DNA of 64,000 bases from Dethiosulfovibrio faecalis (lineage in GTDB: Bacteria > Synergistota > Synergistia > Synergistales > Dethiosulfovibrionaceae). Positions 47,321-55,116 of the stretch are shown here, one piece after another; the first letter of the stretch is position 1, and each line of letters opens with the position of its first letter. The notes beneath the pieces were generated by a model. It saw only the letters and a list, made by a program, of their open reading frames with translations. It was not told where the DNA came from and did no database searches. A program made the translations under genes and the position numbers. The stretch is from positions 62,001 through 126,000 of the forward strand of contig NZ_JAKGUE010000002.1 in NCBI RefSeq assembly GCF_021568795.1, in the 5' to 3' direction.

Positions 47321-49017
47321 AGGCGAGCGACTGGATAGCTCGATATCTGGCGGATATCGGAGTGGATACGGTGTTCGAGATGATAGGCGGCATGACCACC
47401 CATATGCTCGACTCCATATACCGAGAGGGAAGAAGCCGTATAGTGACGGTACATCACGAACAGGCCGGTGCCATAGCTGCCTGCGGCTGGGCCCAGGTGA
47501 AAGGGCTTCCCGGCGTCGCTCTGGCTACCAGCGGTCCAGGAGCGGTCAATCTGTTGACTGGAATAGGGACTTGCTACTTCGATTCGATCCCGGCGGTATT
47601 TCTTACCGGTCAGGTGAACAGAAACGAGCTCAGCACAGGGTTTTCGATGAGACAGCTCGGCTTTCAGGAAACCGACGTCGTCTCCATGGCTAAGGCCGTA
47701 ACAAAAGGGGCGGTCCAGGTTACCGATCCAGAGGACACCCCGAAGATAATGGACTGGGCCTTTAAGACCGCTATGGAGGGCCGCCCCGGACCGGTGCTCA
47801 TAGACATACCTATGGACGTCCAAAGAGGGGAGATAACCGAACCTTACGATGCCCCCGAGCTAACGAAAGATCCCGATAAAGGGTCGATCTGCGGAGCGGA
47901 CCGTTTCCTAGATAGGGTGAGAAACTCCCTGTGCAAGGCCAACCGTCCTCTCATACTGGTGGGGAGCGGTGTCGTTCGTTCCGGTATCTCCGAGGAGGTC
48001 TCGTCTCTCGTTCGAAAGCTGAAAGTTCCATCGGTCTTTTCCCTTATGGGGAAAGGAACCCTAAAGGATTGCGGAGAGCTTTCGGTGGGAATGATAGGAA
48101 CCTACGGAAACAGATGGGCCAACTATGCCCTGGCTAGATGCGATCTGCTTCTCGTCCTGGGCAGCCGTTTGGACATTCGCCAAACCGGCGTGGACACCGA
48201 GGGCTTTACCAGGCAAAAAGAGGTCTTTCAGGTGGATATCGATCCTTCCGAGATAGAGGGTCGAATAACCGCCACAGAATCCCTGGTGGCCGATCTTCGT
48301 TCCCTGGTCCCTCTCATGGCGGACAAGATAATGCCAGCCCCCTCTTTCGACGATTGGCGAAGCGAGATATCCGAGAGAAGACGACTTTGGGACGATACGG
48401 AAGAGCTGGGGCGGATCGAAGGGATAAACCCCAACGGTTTTATGCGTATGTTGGGCTTGAGAAGCCCCGATGCGTCTGCCTTCGTGACCGATATAGGGGC
48501 CAATCAGATGTGGGCCGCCCAGTCCTTGGACACAGACGGAAGACCTTTCATCAGCTCCGGTGGGATGGGTGCGATGGGATACGCTCTACCTGCCGCCATG
48601 GGTGCCTCCATCGGATTCGGGCAGACGCCCGTGGTCGTTGTGGTCGGAGACGGGGGCATGCAATGCAACATACAGGAGCTACAGACCATAGTCAGGAACA
48701 AGCTTCCCCTGAAAATAGTGGTTATGGACAACGGGTCGCTTGGGATGGTGCGACAGTTTCAGGAAGCCTATCTGGGTGGACGCTATCCCGGTACGGTCTG
48801 GGGATACGACGCTCCCGACTTCTGCCGGGTCGCGGAGGCCTATGGGATAGAGGCGAGGAGAGTCGAAGATCCCGCTTTCGTGGAGGATGCTCTGGCGTGG
48901 CTGTGGAGGGATCCCGAAAAGCCCTCTCTGTTGTCTGTGAGAATCTTGCCAGGCGTAGGGGTCGCCCCGAAGATGGCTTTCGGAAAGGGATTGGACGAAA
49001 TGGAGCCTGAAAGATGA
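47317..49017 (+). CDS. ThDP-dependent acetyl-transferring enzyme, YerE-like
   Basis: The 566-residue protein has the three-domain acetohydroxyacid-synthase plan. The catalytic Glu is E48 in VTVHHEQAGAIAA, the middle FAD/Rossmann-type domain covers ~190-330, and the ThDP-Mg site GDGGMQCNIQE...VVMDNGS is in the last third. YerE uses pyruvate to add a two-carbon unit to CDP-4-keto-3,6-dideoxyglucose, giving the yersiniose branch. Direct coupling to rfbFGH and a YerF-like gene supports this role over acetolactate synthesis; no small regulatory subunit gene is nearby. Confidence 0.75.
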   Translation: MKASDWIARYLADIGVDTVFEMIGGMTTHMLDSIYREGRSRIVTVHHEQAGAIAACGWAQVKGLPGVALATSGPGAVNLLTGIGTCYFDSIPAVFLTGQVNRNELSTGFSMRQLGFQETDVVSMAKAVTKGAVQVTDPEDTPKIMDWAFKTAMEGRPGPVLIDIPMDVQRGEITEPYDAPELTKDPDKGSICGADRFLDRVRNSLCKANRPLILVGSGVVRSGISEEVSSLVRKLKVPSVFSLMGKGTLKDCGELSVGMIGTYGNRWANYALARCDLLLVLGSRLDIRQTGVDTEGFTRQKEVFQVDIDPSEIEGRITATESLVADLRSLVPLMADKIMPAPSFDDWRSEISERRRLWDDTEELGRIEGINPNGFMRMLGLRSPDASAFVTDIGANQMWAAQSLDTDGRPFISSGGMGAMGYALPAAMGASIGFGQTPVVVVVGDGGMQCNIQELQTIVRNKLPLKIVVMDNGSLGMVRQFQEAYLGGRYPGTVWGYDAPDFCRVAEAYGIEARRVEDPAFVEDALAWLWRDPEKPSLLSVRILPGVGVAPKMAFGKGLDEMEPER

Positions 49018-49823
49018 GTTCTAAAATCGGAGTGTGTATTTTATCCTACAACAGGCCTGAGTATCTGCGAAAGGCGATCGAGTCGGTATTGAACCAGTCT
49101 CTTCGTCCTTCCTGGATAGAGATCATGGACAACGGGAGCGATCCATCCGTAAGGGAGTCTGTTAGAGGGTGGATCGAGGATGGATCGATCCTATGGAAAG
49201 GTGAGTCCGTAAACAAAGGTGTCCATTGGAACTTCCAAAAGGCTCTGACAAGAGGAGATTCCATGGACTATCTTTATATAATGCACGACGATGATGTCCT
49301 TCTTCCCTCTTTTTTGAAAGAAGGGGTGGGGTTTATGTTGAATCATCCCGAATTGGTAGCATTGGCCTGTAACGGGTACGAGATCGATTCCGACGGAATC
49401 AGGATAGGCAATCTCCATAATCCTAAAAGGCGAAAGAGCGTGGAGTTTTTTTCCTCCGTGGTAGATATGGTCAACCTCTATATGAAAACTTTCATGGCCT
49501 TCCCCTCCGTCATATACAGAGGGGAGTTTCTTGCGGGTGTAGAGGTTCCCAGTCGATTCGGCCAGTTGATGGATGTTGTGTTTCTCACGGAATTGGCCCG
49601 AAAGGGCGGTTTGGCATACCTAAATAAGCGTCTTTTTGAGTATAGGGTCCATGGCGGTCAGGACTCCACCGTTTTCAAGGAAGACGATTGGCGACTTCTG
49701 GAAAAGTATTATCTGTCTTTATCGAAAGATTTCCCAAGATTATCCTGGAGGATAAAAGTATATCTAGTTAGGCGCAGACTATCCAGATATTGGAAAAAGA
49801 TAAAGCGAAAGTTGTTTTGTTGA
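49014..49823 (+). CDS. GT2-family glycosyltransferase
   Basis: The 269-residue GT-A enzyme has CILSYNRPEYLRKAIESVL at the start, IMDNGSD, and the metal-binding HDDDV motif near residue 90, followed by the acceptor-side region. The sugar transferred is unknown, but the position right after the yersiniose-type genes suggests use of their product or another O-unit sugar. The gene looks more AT-rich than its neighbours, especially its 3' end. Confidence 0.85.
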   Translation: MSSKIGVCILSYNRPEYLRKAIESVLNQSLRPSWIEIMDNGSDPSVRESVRGWIEDGSILWKGESVNKGVHWNFQKALTRGDSMDYLYIMHDDDVLLPSFLKEGVGFMLNHPELVALACNGYEIDSDGIRIGNLHNPKRRKSVEFFSSVVDMVNLYMKTFMAFPSVIYRGEFLAGVEVPSRFGQLMDVVFLTELARKGGLAYLNKRLFEYRVHGGQDSTVFKEDDWRLLEKYYLSLSKDFPRLSWRIKVYLVRRRLSRYWKKIKRKLFC

Positions 49824-49854
49824 ATTGGTTTTGCGGTTTGGGAGGGATATTTCA

Positions 49855-51186
49855 GTGCACATCTGTATGATAGGAACAGGCTACGTCGGACTCGTGACGG
49901 GAACCTGCCTTGCCGAGGTGGGACACAGCGTCTGGTGCGTCGACGTTGACGGATCCAAAATAGAACGACTTAAAAACGGGGAGATCCCCATATACGAACC
50001 GGGCCTGGAGGACGTGGTTTCCCGCAACGTGAAACAGGGGAGGCTGAGATTTACCACCGACCTGAAGGAAGCTCTGGACGACAGCCCTTTCGTGTTCATC
50101 GCCGTGGGTACGCCTCCGGGAGAGGATGGTTCCGCAGATCTTCGGTACGTTCTAGACGCGGCCAGACAGATAGGATCCGCCATGGACGACTACAAAATCG
50201 TGGTGGTGAAATCCACCGTTCCGGTGGGGACTACGGAAAAGGCGAGGCTGTGCGTTTCGGAAGAGCTCGGTATAAGGGGACGAGACGACCTCGACTTCGA
50301 CGTGGCGTTTTGTCCCGAGTTCCTCAAGGAAGGCTCGGCCATAGACGACTTCATGAGCCCCGACAGGGTGGTTATAGGGACGGACAATCAGAAGACCGCT
50401 GATCTGCTGGGGGAGCTTTTCTCCGCCTTCAGTTTCAGGGAAGACCGGATAATATTCATGTCCATTCCATCGGCGGAGCTCACAAAATACGCGTCCAACT
50501 CTATGCTGGCCACCAGGATCAGCTTCATGAACCAGCTCGCCCGTTTTTGCGAGAAAATCGGAGCGGACATAGACCAGGTTCGCCACGGAATGGGAAGCGA
50601 CGGTCGGATAGGATCGGCCTTTCTGTATCCCGGAGTGGGATACGGTGGATCCTGCTTTCCTAAAGACGTGAAAGCCCTCATTCACTCCGGCAGAAGCCAT
50701 GGAGTTCCGATGACACTTCTGGAATCGGTGGAGGAGATAAACAAGAGCCAGAGAAAGTGGTTCTTCGATAAGATACTGAGCCACTACGGAGCGGACATAT
50801 CGGGCAAGATCTTCGCTATCTGGGGGCTCAGCTTCAAGCCCAACACGGACGATATAAGGGAGGCCCCTGCACTGGACATAATTCCATGGCTGCTTGAAAA
50901 AGGGGCGGGTGTTAGGGCCTACGACCCGGTGGCACAGGAAAACGCCAAGGCGGCGTTGCCGAATACGGAGGGCATAGTCTACTGCGACGATAACTATCAA
51001 GCTCTGGAGAACACCGATGCCTTGATTCTGCTTACCGAATGGCTCCCATTTCGCCGTCCCGAGTTCGACATGATGAAAGATCTGATGAGAGGGCACGTCC
51101 TTTTCGACGGAAGAAATCAATATAGGCCGGACCGGATGGCGGAGCTGGGGTTCGTTTATTACGGGATAGGCAGGTATGTAAGATAA
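49855..51186 (+). CDS. ugd: UDP-glucose 6-dehydrogenase
   Basis: The 443-residue enzyme begins at GTG 49855 with MIGTGYVGLVTGTCLAEVG. It has the VGTPPGEDGSADL motif, catalytic C267 in YGGSCFPKDVKAL, and a C-terminal UDP-binding domain (WGLSFKPNTDDIREAP). It oxidises UDP-glucose to UDP-glucuronate, an acidic sugar for the surface glycan. The start is fixed by GGGAGGG at 49840-49846; an in-frame TTG at 49825 would place the site inside the gene. It is the last gene before a terminator. Confidence 0.95.
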   Translation: MHICMIGTGYVGLVTGTCLAEVGHSVWCVDVDGSKIERLKNGEIPIYEPGLEDVVSRNVKQGRLRFTTDLKEALDDSPFVFIAVGTPPGEDGSADLRYVLDAARQIGSAMDDYKIVVVKSTVPVGTTEKARLCVSEELGIRGRDDLDFDVAFCPEFLKEGSAIDDFMSPDRVVIGTDNQKTADLLGELFSAFSFREDRIIFMSIPSAELTKYASNSMLATRISFMNQLARFCEKIGADIDQVRHGMGSDGRIGSAFLYPGVGYGGSCFPKDVKALIHSGRSHGVPMTLLESVEEINKSQRKWFFDKILSHYGADISGKIFAIWGLSFKPNTDDIREAPALDIIPWLLEKGAGVRAYDPVAQENAKAALPNTEGIVYCDDNYQALENTDALILLTEWLPFRRPEFDMMKDLMRGHVLFDGRNQYRPDRMAELGFVYYGIGRYVR

Positions 51187-51189
51187 ACT

Positions 51190-51219
51190 AGAGGCCGATT
51201 CCGTTCGGGGTCGGCCTCT
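51190..51219. terminator. Palindromic hairpin between convergent genes
   Basis: AGAGGCCGA (51190-51198) and TCGGCCTCT (51211-51219) form a perfect 9-bp stem between ugd (+) and the converging glycosyltransferase gene (-). It could stop transcription from both sides, although neither flank has a strong T run. Confidence 0.6.
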
Positions 51220-51225
51220 ATGATT

Positions 51226-52326
51226 TCATGCCTTGAAAAGCTTCATTATCTCCTCGAAACAGTCCACCGTTTCCCTTGAGGAGAACTTGGGGCTTAGTCT
51301 TTCTCTGATGGTGACCAGGTCCTCGACCGACTCCTTCGTGCCGTAGACTCTGTATATCTCCGCCAACGTGGGGATTATGTGTTTTAACAGAGATGGATCC
51401 TTCTTGAAATGTCCGATGCCGCCTCTCTCTCCGAAGTAGGATCCCACCACCTGGTCCAGGTTCTCAGGCGTGGCGTGTCCCATCCAGTAGCTGGCGAAAC
51501 AGACTGTTGGTTTTTGAGATAAAATCGACTCTATTGCCGACGTCGATGCGGCGCACACCGCGTTCGAGCGATCTATCCAAGGTCTGGGGTCCGGCTTTGT
51601 TCCGATCACGTTTACGCATTGCTCTCCCATTTTACGGTTTATGGCCGCCGCCATATTTCGAAACTTCAGCAATCGCCAACCGCCGCCTCCTACGACTGTT
51701 ATGGAGGCGGAGGGGATCGCCTTTTTTAGTTCTTCCATGTGTTCCATAAGGTACACCATGCCGGGGGTCTTGTAACCGCTGAGGCGACCGAAACAGGTTA
51801 TGACGAATGGGTCTTTAGGGGGAAGCGGAGTCGCCCTGACCGCCGTGTCGAGAGGCCTCGGAAGCTTCATTATGGGGGTTCCCGACGAGTGCCGAGGGAG
51901 GGTTTGAAGTATGGGGTCCTCCGCGCCGGCCCATGCGTCGCTCCATTTTACTAGCGAGGAGACGTCCCTTCCGGGTTTATCCGTTTTTTCCAGGTGATCG
52001 AGAAAGTAGGTTACCACCGGTTTGTCCAGTATCCTCTTAAGTCTGGTTGCCAGAGGGAAGGATCGTCTGGAATCGGTCATTATGACGTCCGGATCGAATT
52101 CCCTGCCCTTCTTATCGAACCAACGGTTGCCTACCGTAAGGGATGGACATTGTATAACCTTGATCCCTTCTTCTCTGTATCGGCTCTGAAAACCCTTGCC
52201 GGCCCATCGACCCAGCACCGCCACCTGATGCCCCGCTCTGCTGAGAGCCGTTCCGACATGAAGGATGTACGATGTAACTCCGTCTATTATCAGTGAGTCG
52301 GAGCAGAAGAGTATCTTATAGCCCAT
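51226..52326 (-). CDS. GT4-like glycosyltransferase on the minus strand
   Basis: The 366-residue GT-B-type protein has a start loop IDGVTSYILHVGTALSRAGH, a domain joint ITCFGRLSGYKTPGMVYL, VVGGGGWRLL, and a donor site including AASTSAIESILSQKP. I start it at ATG 52326 (MGYKILFCSD), which has GAGAGG upstream; an ATG 45 bases further up is in frame. It is the only minus-strand gene near the glycan locus. The substrate is unknown. It converges on ugd and diverges from the porin gene. Confidence 0.78.
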   Translation of the reverse strand: MGYKILFCSDSLIIDGVTSYILHVGTALSRAGHQVAVLGRWAGKGFQSRYREEGIKVIQCPSLTVGNRWFDKKGREFDPDVIMTDSRRSFPLATRLKRILDKPVVTYFLDHLEKTDKPGRDVSSLVKWSDAWAGAEDPILQTLPRHSSGTPIMKLPRPLDTAVRATPLPPKDPFVITCFGRLSGYKTPGMVYLMEHMEELKKAIPSASITVVGGGGWRLLKFRNMAAAINRKMGEQCVNVIGTKPDPRPWIDRSNAVCAASTSAIESILSQKPTVCFASYWMGHATPENLDQVVGSYFGERGGIGHFKKDPSLLKHIIPTLAEIYRVYGTKESVEDLVTIRERLSPKFSSRETVDCFEEIMKLFKA

Positions 52327-52398
52327 GGTAGTGGCCTCTCTTTCCTCGATCTGTGAGTTTTTCGCTGTCATTGTACATCAAAAGACGGTTTAATACCC

Positions 52399-52426
52399 TT
52401 GCGTCTTCGGAAAGTGATGCTATAAT
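52399..52426 (+). promoter_or_regulatory. Promoter of the SLH porin gene
   Basis: TTGCGT at 52399-52404 and a perfect TATAAT at 52421-52426, spaced 16 bp, predict a start near 52433, about 270 nt before the porin start codon. A second TTGACA at 52461 has no good -10 partner. Confidence 0.6.
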
Positions 52427-52432
52427 ACGTTT

Positions 52433-52702
52433 TGAGGGCTTTTCGCCCCACCGAAGGACTTTGACAACTTGACCTTTGGATCAAACAGTTTCGATAGTCG
52501 CGACGATATCCCGATGGCAGGAAAGGAGGTGCACGACCCCCAGCCAACAAGGAAGGAGCGACTTGAGAAAACGCATCGGTTCCGAACAGGGACGAAGTGC
52601 CGTAGTCGGAGAAGGAAACGAGGAAACTTCCCGGACGAAAGCCCTTTAGATCCCCTAGGTTCCGAGCGGATATAAAACACCTAACCAAGGGGGTTACTAA
52701 AC
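52433..52702 (+). other. Long 5' leader of the SLH porin mRNA, possibly structured
   Basis: There is no convincing gene in the 376 bases from 52327 to 52702. The predicted transcript opens with a hairpin (GGGC/GCCC, 52436-52449) and is purine-rich afterwards, with repeated GGAAGG/GGAGG-like blocks around 52520-52630 and short self-complementary pieces such as TCGGTTCCGA near 52577. The ribosome site AAGGGGG lies at 52687-52693. I match no known riboswitch. It may stabilise the mRNA or regulate translation of an abundant protein. Confidence 0.45.
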
Positions 52703-54139
52703 ATGAAGAAACTTTGTGCACTTCTGGCAGTCGTGGCTCTTGTGGCTTTCGCCGCTCCCGCCTTCGCCGCCAATCCTTTCATGGACGTTCCTATGAACCA
52801 CTGGGCCTACGATGCAGTGGGACAGCTTGCCGCCAGGGGAATCATCTCCGGTTATCCCGACGGCACCTTCAAGGGCAACCAGCCTATCACCCGTTACGAG
52901 ATGGCTTCCGTGACCGCTCGTGCTCTGGCCGTTATCGACATGGAGAAGGCCAGCAAGCAGGATGTCGAGATGCTGAAGAGACTCGTCGTCGAGTTCAAGG
53001 ACGAGCTTGATGCTCTCGGCGTAAAGGTCGACAAGATCGACAGCCGTGTGGCCGTTCTCGAGGAGAACATCGGCGGATGGAAGTTCTGGGGCGAGTTCCG
53101 CTTCGACGCTAAGTTCACCGACGGACAGGGCGCCTATCTTGGCGGAACCGACGACACCGACTTCTCCGTAAGCCGTTACCGTATCTGGATGAGAAAGACC
53201 GTTGACGACAAGGTCACCTTCACCGCCCGTCTCGGCGTTAACGACGGCACCGACGTCAACTGGGACCGTTACTGGGTAGACGTCAAGCTTCCCTGGGACG
53301 TTAACATGATGGTAGGCCGCTGGCTCATCGACTGGGAAGGCGACGATGGTCTCTACACCGATAACGATGCTTTCTTCACCGACCGTACTTTGAACGGTTT
53401 CTACTTCCAGAAGAGCTTCGGAATGGGTGAGGTTGCCGCTTATGCATCTCACGGCGATCTTGGCCTTGATGTCAACGCTCTCAACCAGGCTGTTATCGAT
53501 GTCGACGGTTATGAGTACGGTGCTCGTGCCAAGTTCAACTTCAACGAGACCTTCTGGCTCTCCTTGAACGGAATCTGGTTCAGTCCCGATTTCATCAACG
53601 GAGTCGCCGCCAACAACGCCGACCTCCAGAACCTTTGGGCTGCCGCCGGTGTCAACTTCAACTCCAACATCGCCTTCAAGGCTATGTACATCGATCAGGA
53701 TCTTGACGCTTTCAACGGTGCTATGGGCGAGGGTAAGAACCTCAGAGCTATCCTTGACGTCAAGCAGGAGGCCCTTAAGTTCACCTCTCTGTGGATCGAG
53801 TACAACGATTTCGACGACAACTTCCTTGCTATCACCGACGATCCCTGGAACAACTACGGTGGTGGACCCTTCGGTCGTACTCTTGGACTTAACTACGATT
53901 CTCTTATCTTCGTTAAGGCCGAGCAGAAGTGGAACGATAAGTGGACCACTTTCGAGCGTTACGGTGCCGCCAGCGGAAACGTAGGTGTCGAGGATACCAA
54001 GAACATGACCTTCGGTGTCAAGTACTACTACACTCCCGCTCTTGCTTTCGAGCTCGCTTACGACGACATTCAGGATCGTCAGGGCGTTGCGGGAGCCGAC
54101 GATCACCTTATTCGTCTGCGTACCCACGTCAAGTTCTAA
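52703..54139 (+). CDS. SLH-domain outer-membrane porin
   Basis: The 478-residue protein has a signal peptide (cut near AFA-AN, residue 23), one SLH domain (~24-75, FMDVPMNHWAYDAV and GIISGYPDGTFKG), a short coiled coil (~80-125) and a ~350-residue beta-barrel ending in Phe. SLH domains bind cell-wall polymers, so the porin would tether outer membrane to peptidoglycan, as in Thermotogota and Negativicutes porins. Codon choice is biased (CTT, CGT, GGT, GAC, AAC), which suggests very high expression. It has its own promoter, a long leader and a strong terminator. Confidence 0.9.
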   Translation: MKKLCALLAVVALVAFAAPAFAANPFMDVPMNHWAYDAVGQLAARGIISGYPDGTFKGNQPITRYEMASVTARALAVIDMEKASKQDVEMLKRLVVEFKDELDALGVKVDKIDSRVAVLEENIGGWKFWGEFRFDAKFTDGQGAYLGGTDDTDFSVSRYRIWMRKTVDDKVTFTARLGVNDGTDVNWDRYWVDVKLPWDVNMMVGRWLIDWEGDDGLYTDNDAFFTDRTLNGFYFQKSFGMGEVAAYASHGDLGLDVNALNQAVIDVDGYEYGARAKFNFNETFWLSLNGIWFSPDFINGVAANNADLQNLWAAAGVNFNSNIAFKAMYIDQDLDAFNGAMGEGKNLRAILDVKQEALKFTSLWIEYNDFDDNFLAITDDPWNNYGGGPFGRTLGLNYDSLIFVKAEQKWNDKWTTFERYGAASGNVGVEDTKNMTFGVKYYYTPALAFELAYDDIQDRQGVAGADDHLIRLRTHVKF

Positions 54140-54157
54140 TCGGACTATCTGTAACTT

Positions 54158-54194
54158 AAAGGGACGAGGCCTCGGCCTCGTCCCTTTTTCTTTT
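54158..54194 (+). terminator. Rho-independent terminator of the porin gene
   Basis: A long GC-rich stem (AAAGGGACGAGGCC / GGCCTCGTCCCTTT with a two-base loop) is followed by TTCTTTT. It starts 19 nt after the porin stop. Confidence 0.93.
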
Positions 54195-54200
54195 GCCATT

Positions 54201-54209
54201 TGGTATAAT
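54201..54209 (+). promoter_or_regulatory. Extended -10 promoter for the following gene
   Basis: TGGTATAAT (TGn plus a perfect TATAAT) lies 36 bases ahead of the next start codon, just past the porin terminator. No clear -35 is seen, which extended -10 promoters tolerate. Confidence 0.5.
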
Positions 54210-54244
54210 GGCCTCCGAGGTGCAGAAAGGGAGGTTCTAAATCG

Positions 54245-55003
54245 ATGTCTATAAAGAGAAAATTCGTTTTTACGGTTTCACTGTTGTGCCTGATGTCCGT
54301 GGCTCTATCCGCTTCTGCCTCCACCGATTCTATCTTATCCCGGTGGAGGAAGACGGTGAAGATAATGGACGAGGATAACGTGGGTTTCGTAGAGTTCACC
54401 GCCACCTATTATTCGGCCGAATATATCCAGGCGCTGGTTCAAAAGGAGGCCAAGGCCAACCTTTGGACCAAGGACGAGGAGGAGAACTACAAGTACCAAC
54501 TCCTCAAGACCCTCCAGCTGGAGCGCAACATACCGATCTTCATAGAGATCAACAACTACGGTTCCGCACTTCGTATGGCCCCCTTCGGTGATCAGGTGGA
54601 ATTGTGGATAAACGGGAAGGCCTATTCTCCGGTGGACTACGATAAGCGCTTCAACTTCAAACTTACCGGCAAGAGGGATGGTTTCGTCTACTTTCCCCGC
54701 TATAACGAGGAGACCGGCCAATCGCTTCTTACCAAGGCTAAGACCGTCAAGTTTTCGATCGATTCGGGTGTAAGTCCTATGTCCATGGGGCGTTCCTCCA
54801 TCGACTTTCTCTGGGACGTTCACAGGGACAACCCCGATCAGTTCTTCACGGGCAAGGCCGCCGAGAGACTGGAGCTGGATCGTTTGATAATACGCCTGGG
54901 CAACCTCAAGGGACAGAGGGATGAGATCCAGAAGCAGCTGGACGAGCTCGACGCCGAACTGGTTAGAATTCAATCCCGCATAGACGAGCTCCAGAGTAAA
55001 TAA
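54245..55003 (+). CDS. Exported protein with C-terminal coiled coil, function unknown
   Basis: The 252-residue protein has a signal peptide (~1-25, LMSVALSASAS), a mixed alpha/beta middle portion (NIPIFIEINNYGSALRM, VELWINGKAYSP) and a coiled coil at the end (~215-252, repeated Leu/Ile with IQKQLDELDAEL). It is probably periplasmic. No family is recognised. It has its own promoter and a strong terminator, so it is monocistronic and lies beside the porin gene without sharing its transcript. Confidence 0.75.
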   Translation: MSIKRKFVFTVSLLCLMSVALSASASTDSILSRWRKTVKIMDEDNVGFVEFTATYYSAEYIQALVQKEAKANLWTKDEEENYKYQLLKTLQLERNIPIFIEINNYGSALRMAPFGDQVELWINGKAYSPVDYDKRFNFKLTGKRDGFVYFPRYNEETGQSLLTKAKTVKFSIDSGVSPMSMGRSSIDFLWDVHRDNPDQFFTGKAAERLELDRLIIRLGNLKGQRDEIQKQLDELDAELVRIQSRIDELQSK

Positions 55004-55030
55004 ACGATTCCGTTTTTTCAGGTCGAGTTC

Positions 55031-55066
55031 AAAGCTCCCGGTCCAAAAGGACCGGGAGCTTTTTTA
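55031..55066 (+). terminator. Rho-independent terminator
   Basis: AAGCTCCCGGTCC and GGACCGGGAGCTT form a 13-bp stem with an AAAA loop followed by a T run. Confidence 0.95.
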
Positions 55067-55074
55067 TCCTACCA

Positions 55075-55083
55075 TGATAAAAT
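55075..55083 (+). promoter_or_regulatory. Possible extended -10 promoter of pfkA
   Basis: TGATAAAAT (TGn plus TAAAAT) lies between the upstream terminator and pfkA, 34 nt before its start codon. No good -35 is visible. Confidence 0.35.
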
Positions 55084-55116
55084 GGGGGCAAAGTTTTTAT
55101 TCCGGGAGGGTGACCG

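Noticed and set aside
47317-49017. Acetolactate synthase for branched-chain amino acids
   Set aside because: No small subunit, ilvC or ilvD nearby; it is embedded in CDP-dideoxysugar genes next to a YerF-like reductase. Not excluded by sequence alone.
52469-52675. 68-codon open frame inside the porin leader
   Set aside because: Arg/Lys-rich, no ribosome-binding site before its ATG and no plausible fold; more likely untranslated RNA.
52433-52702. Known riboswitch (c-di-GMP-I/II, SAM, ydaO, guanidine, fluoride) in the porin leader
   Set aside because: I compared remembered consensus cores by eye and none matched, so I describe the region only as an unassigned leader.
52697-54199. 500-codon open frame antisense to the SLH porin gene
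   Set aside because: It mirrors the whole porin gene and arises from the gene's strong codon bias, which avoids stop triplets on the other strand. The product is a Val/Glu/Leu-rich string without domains or a ribosome site.
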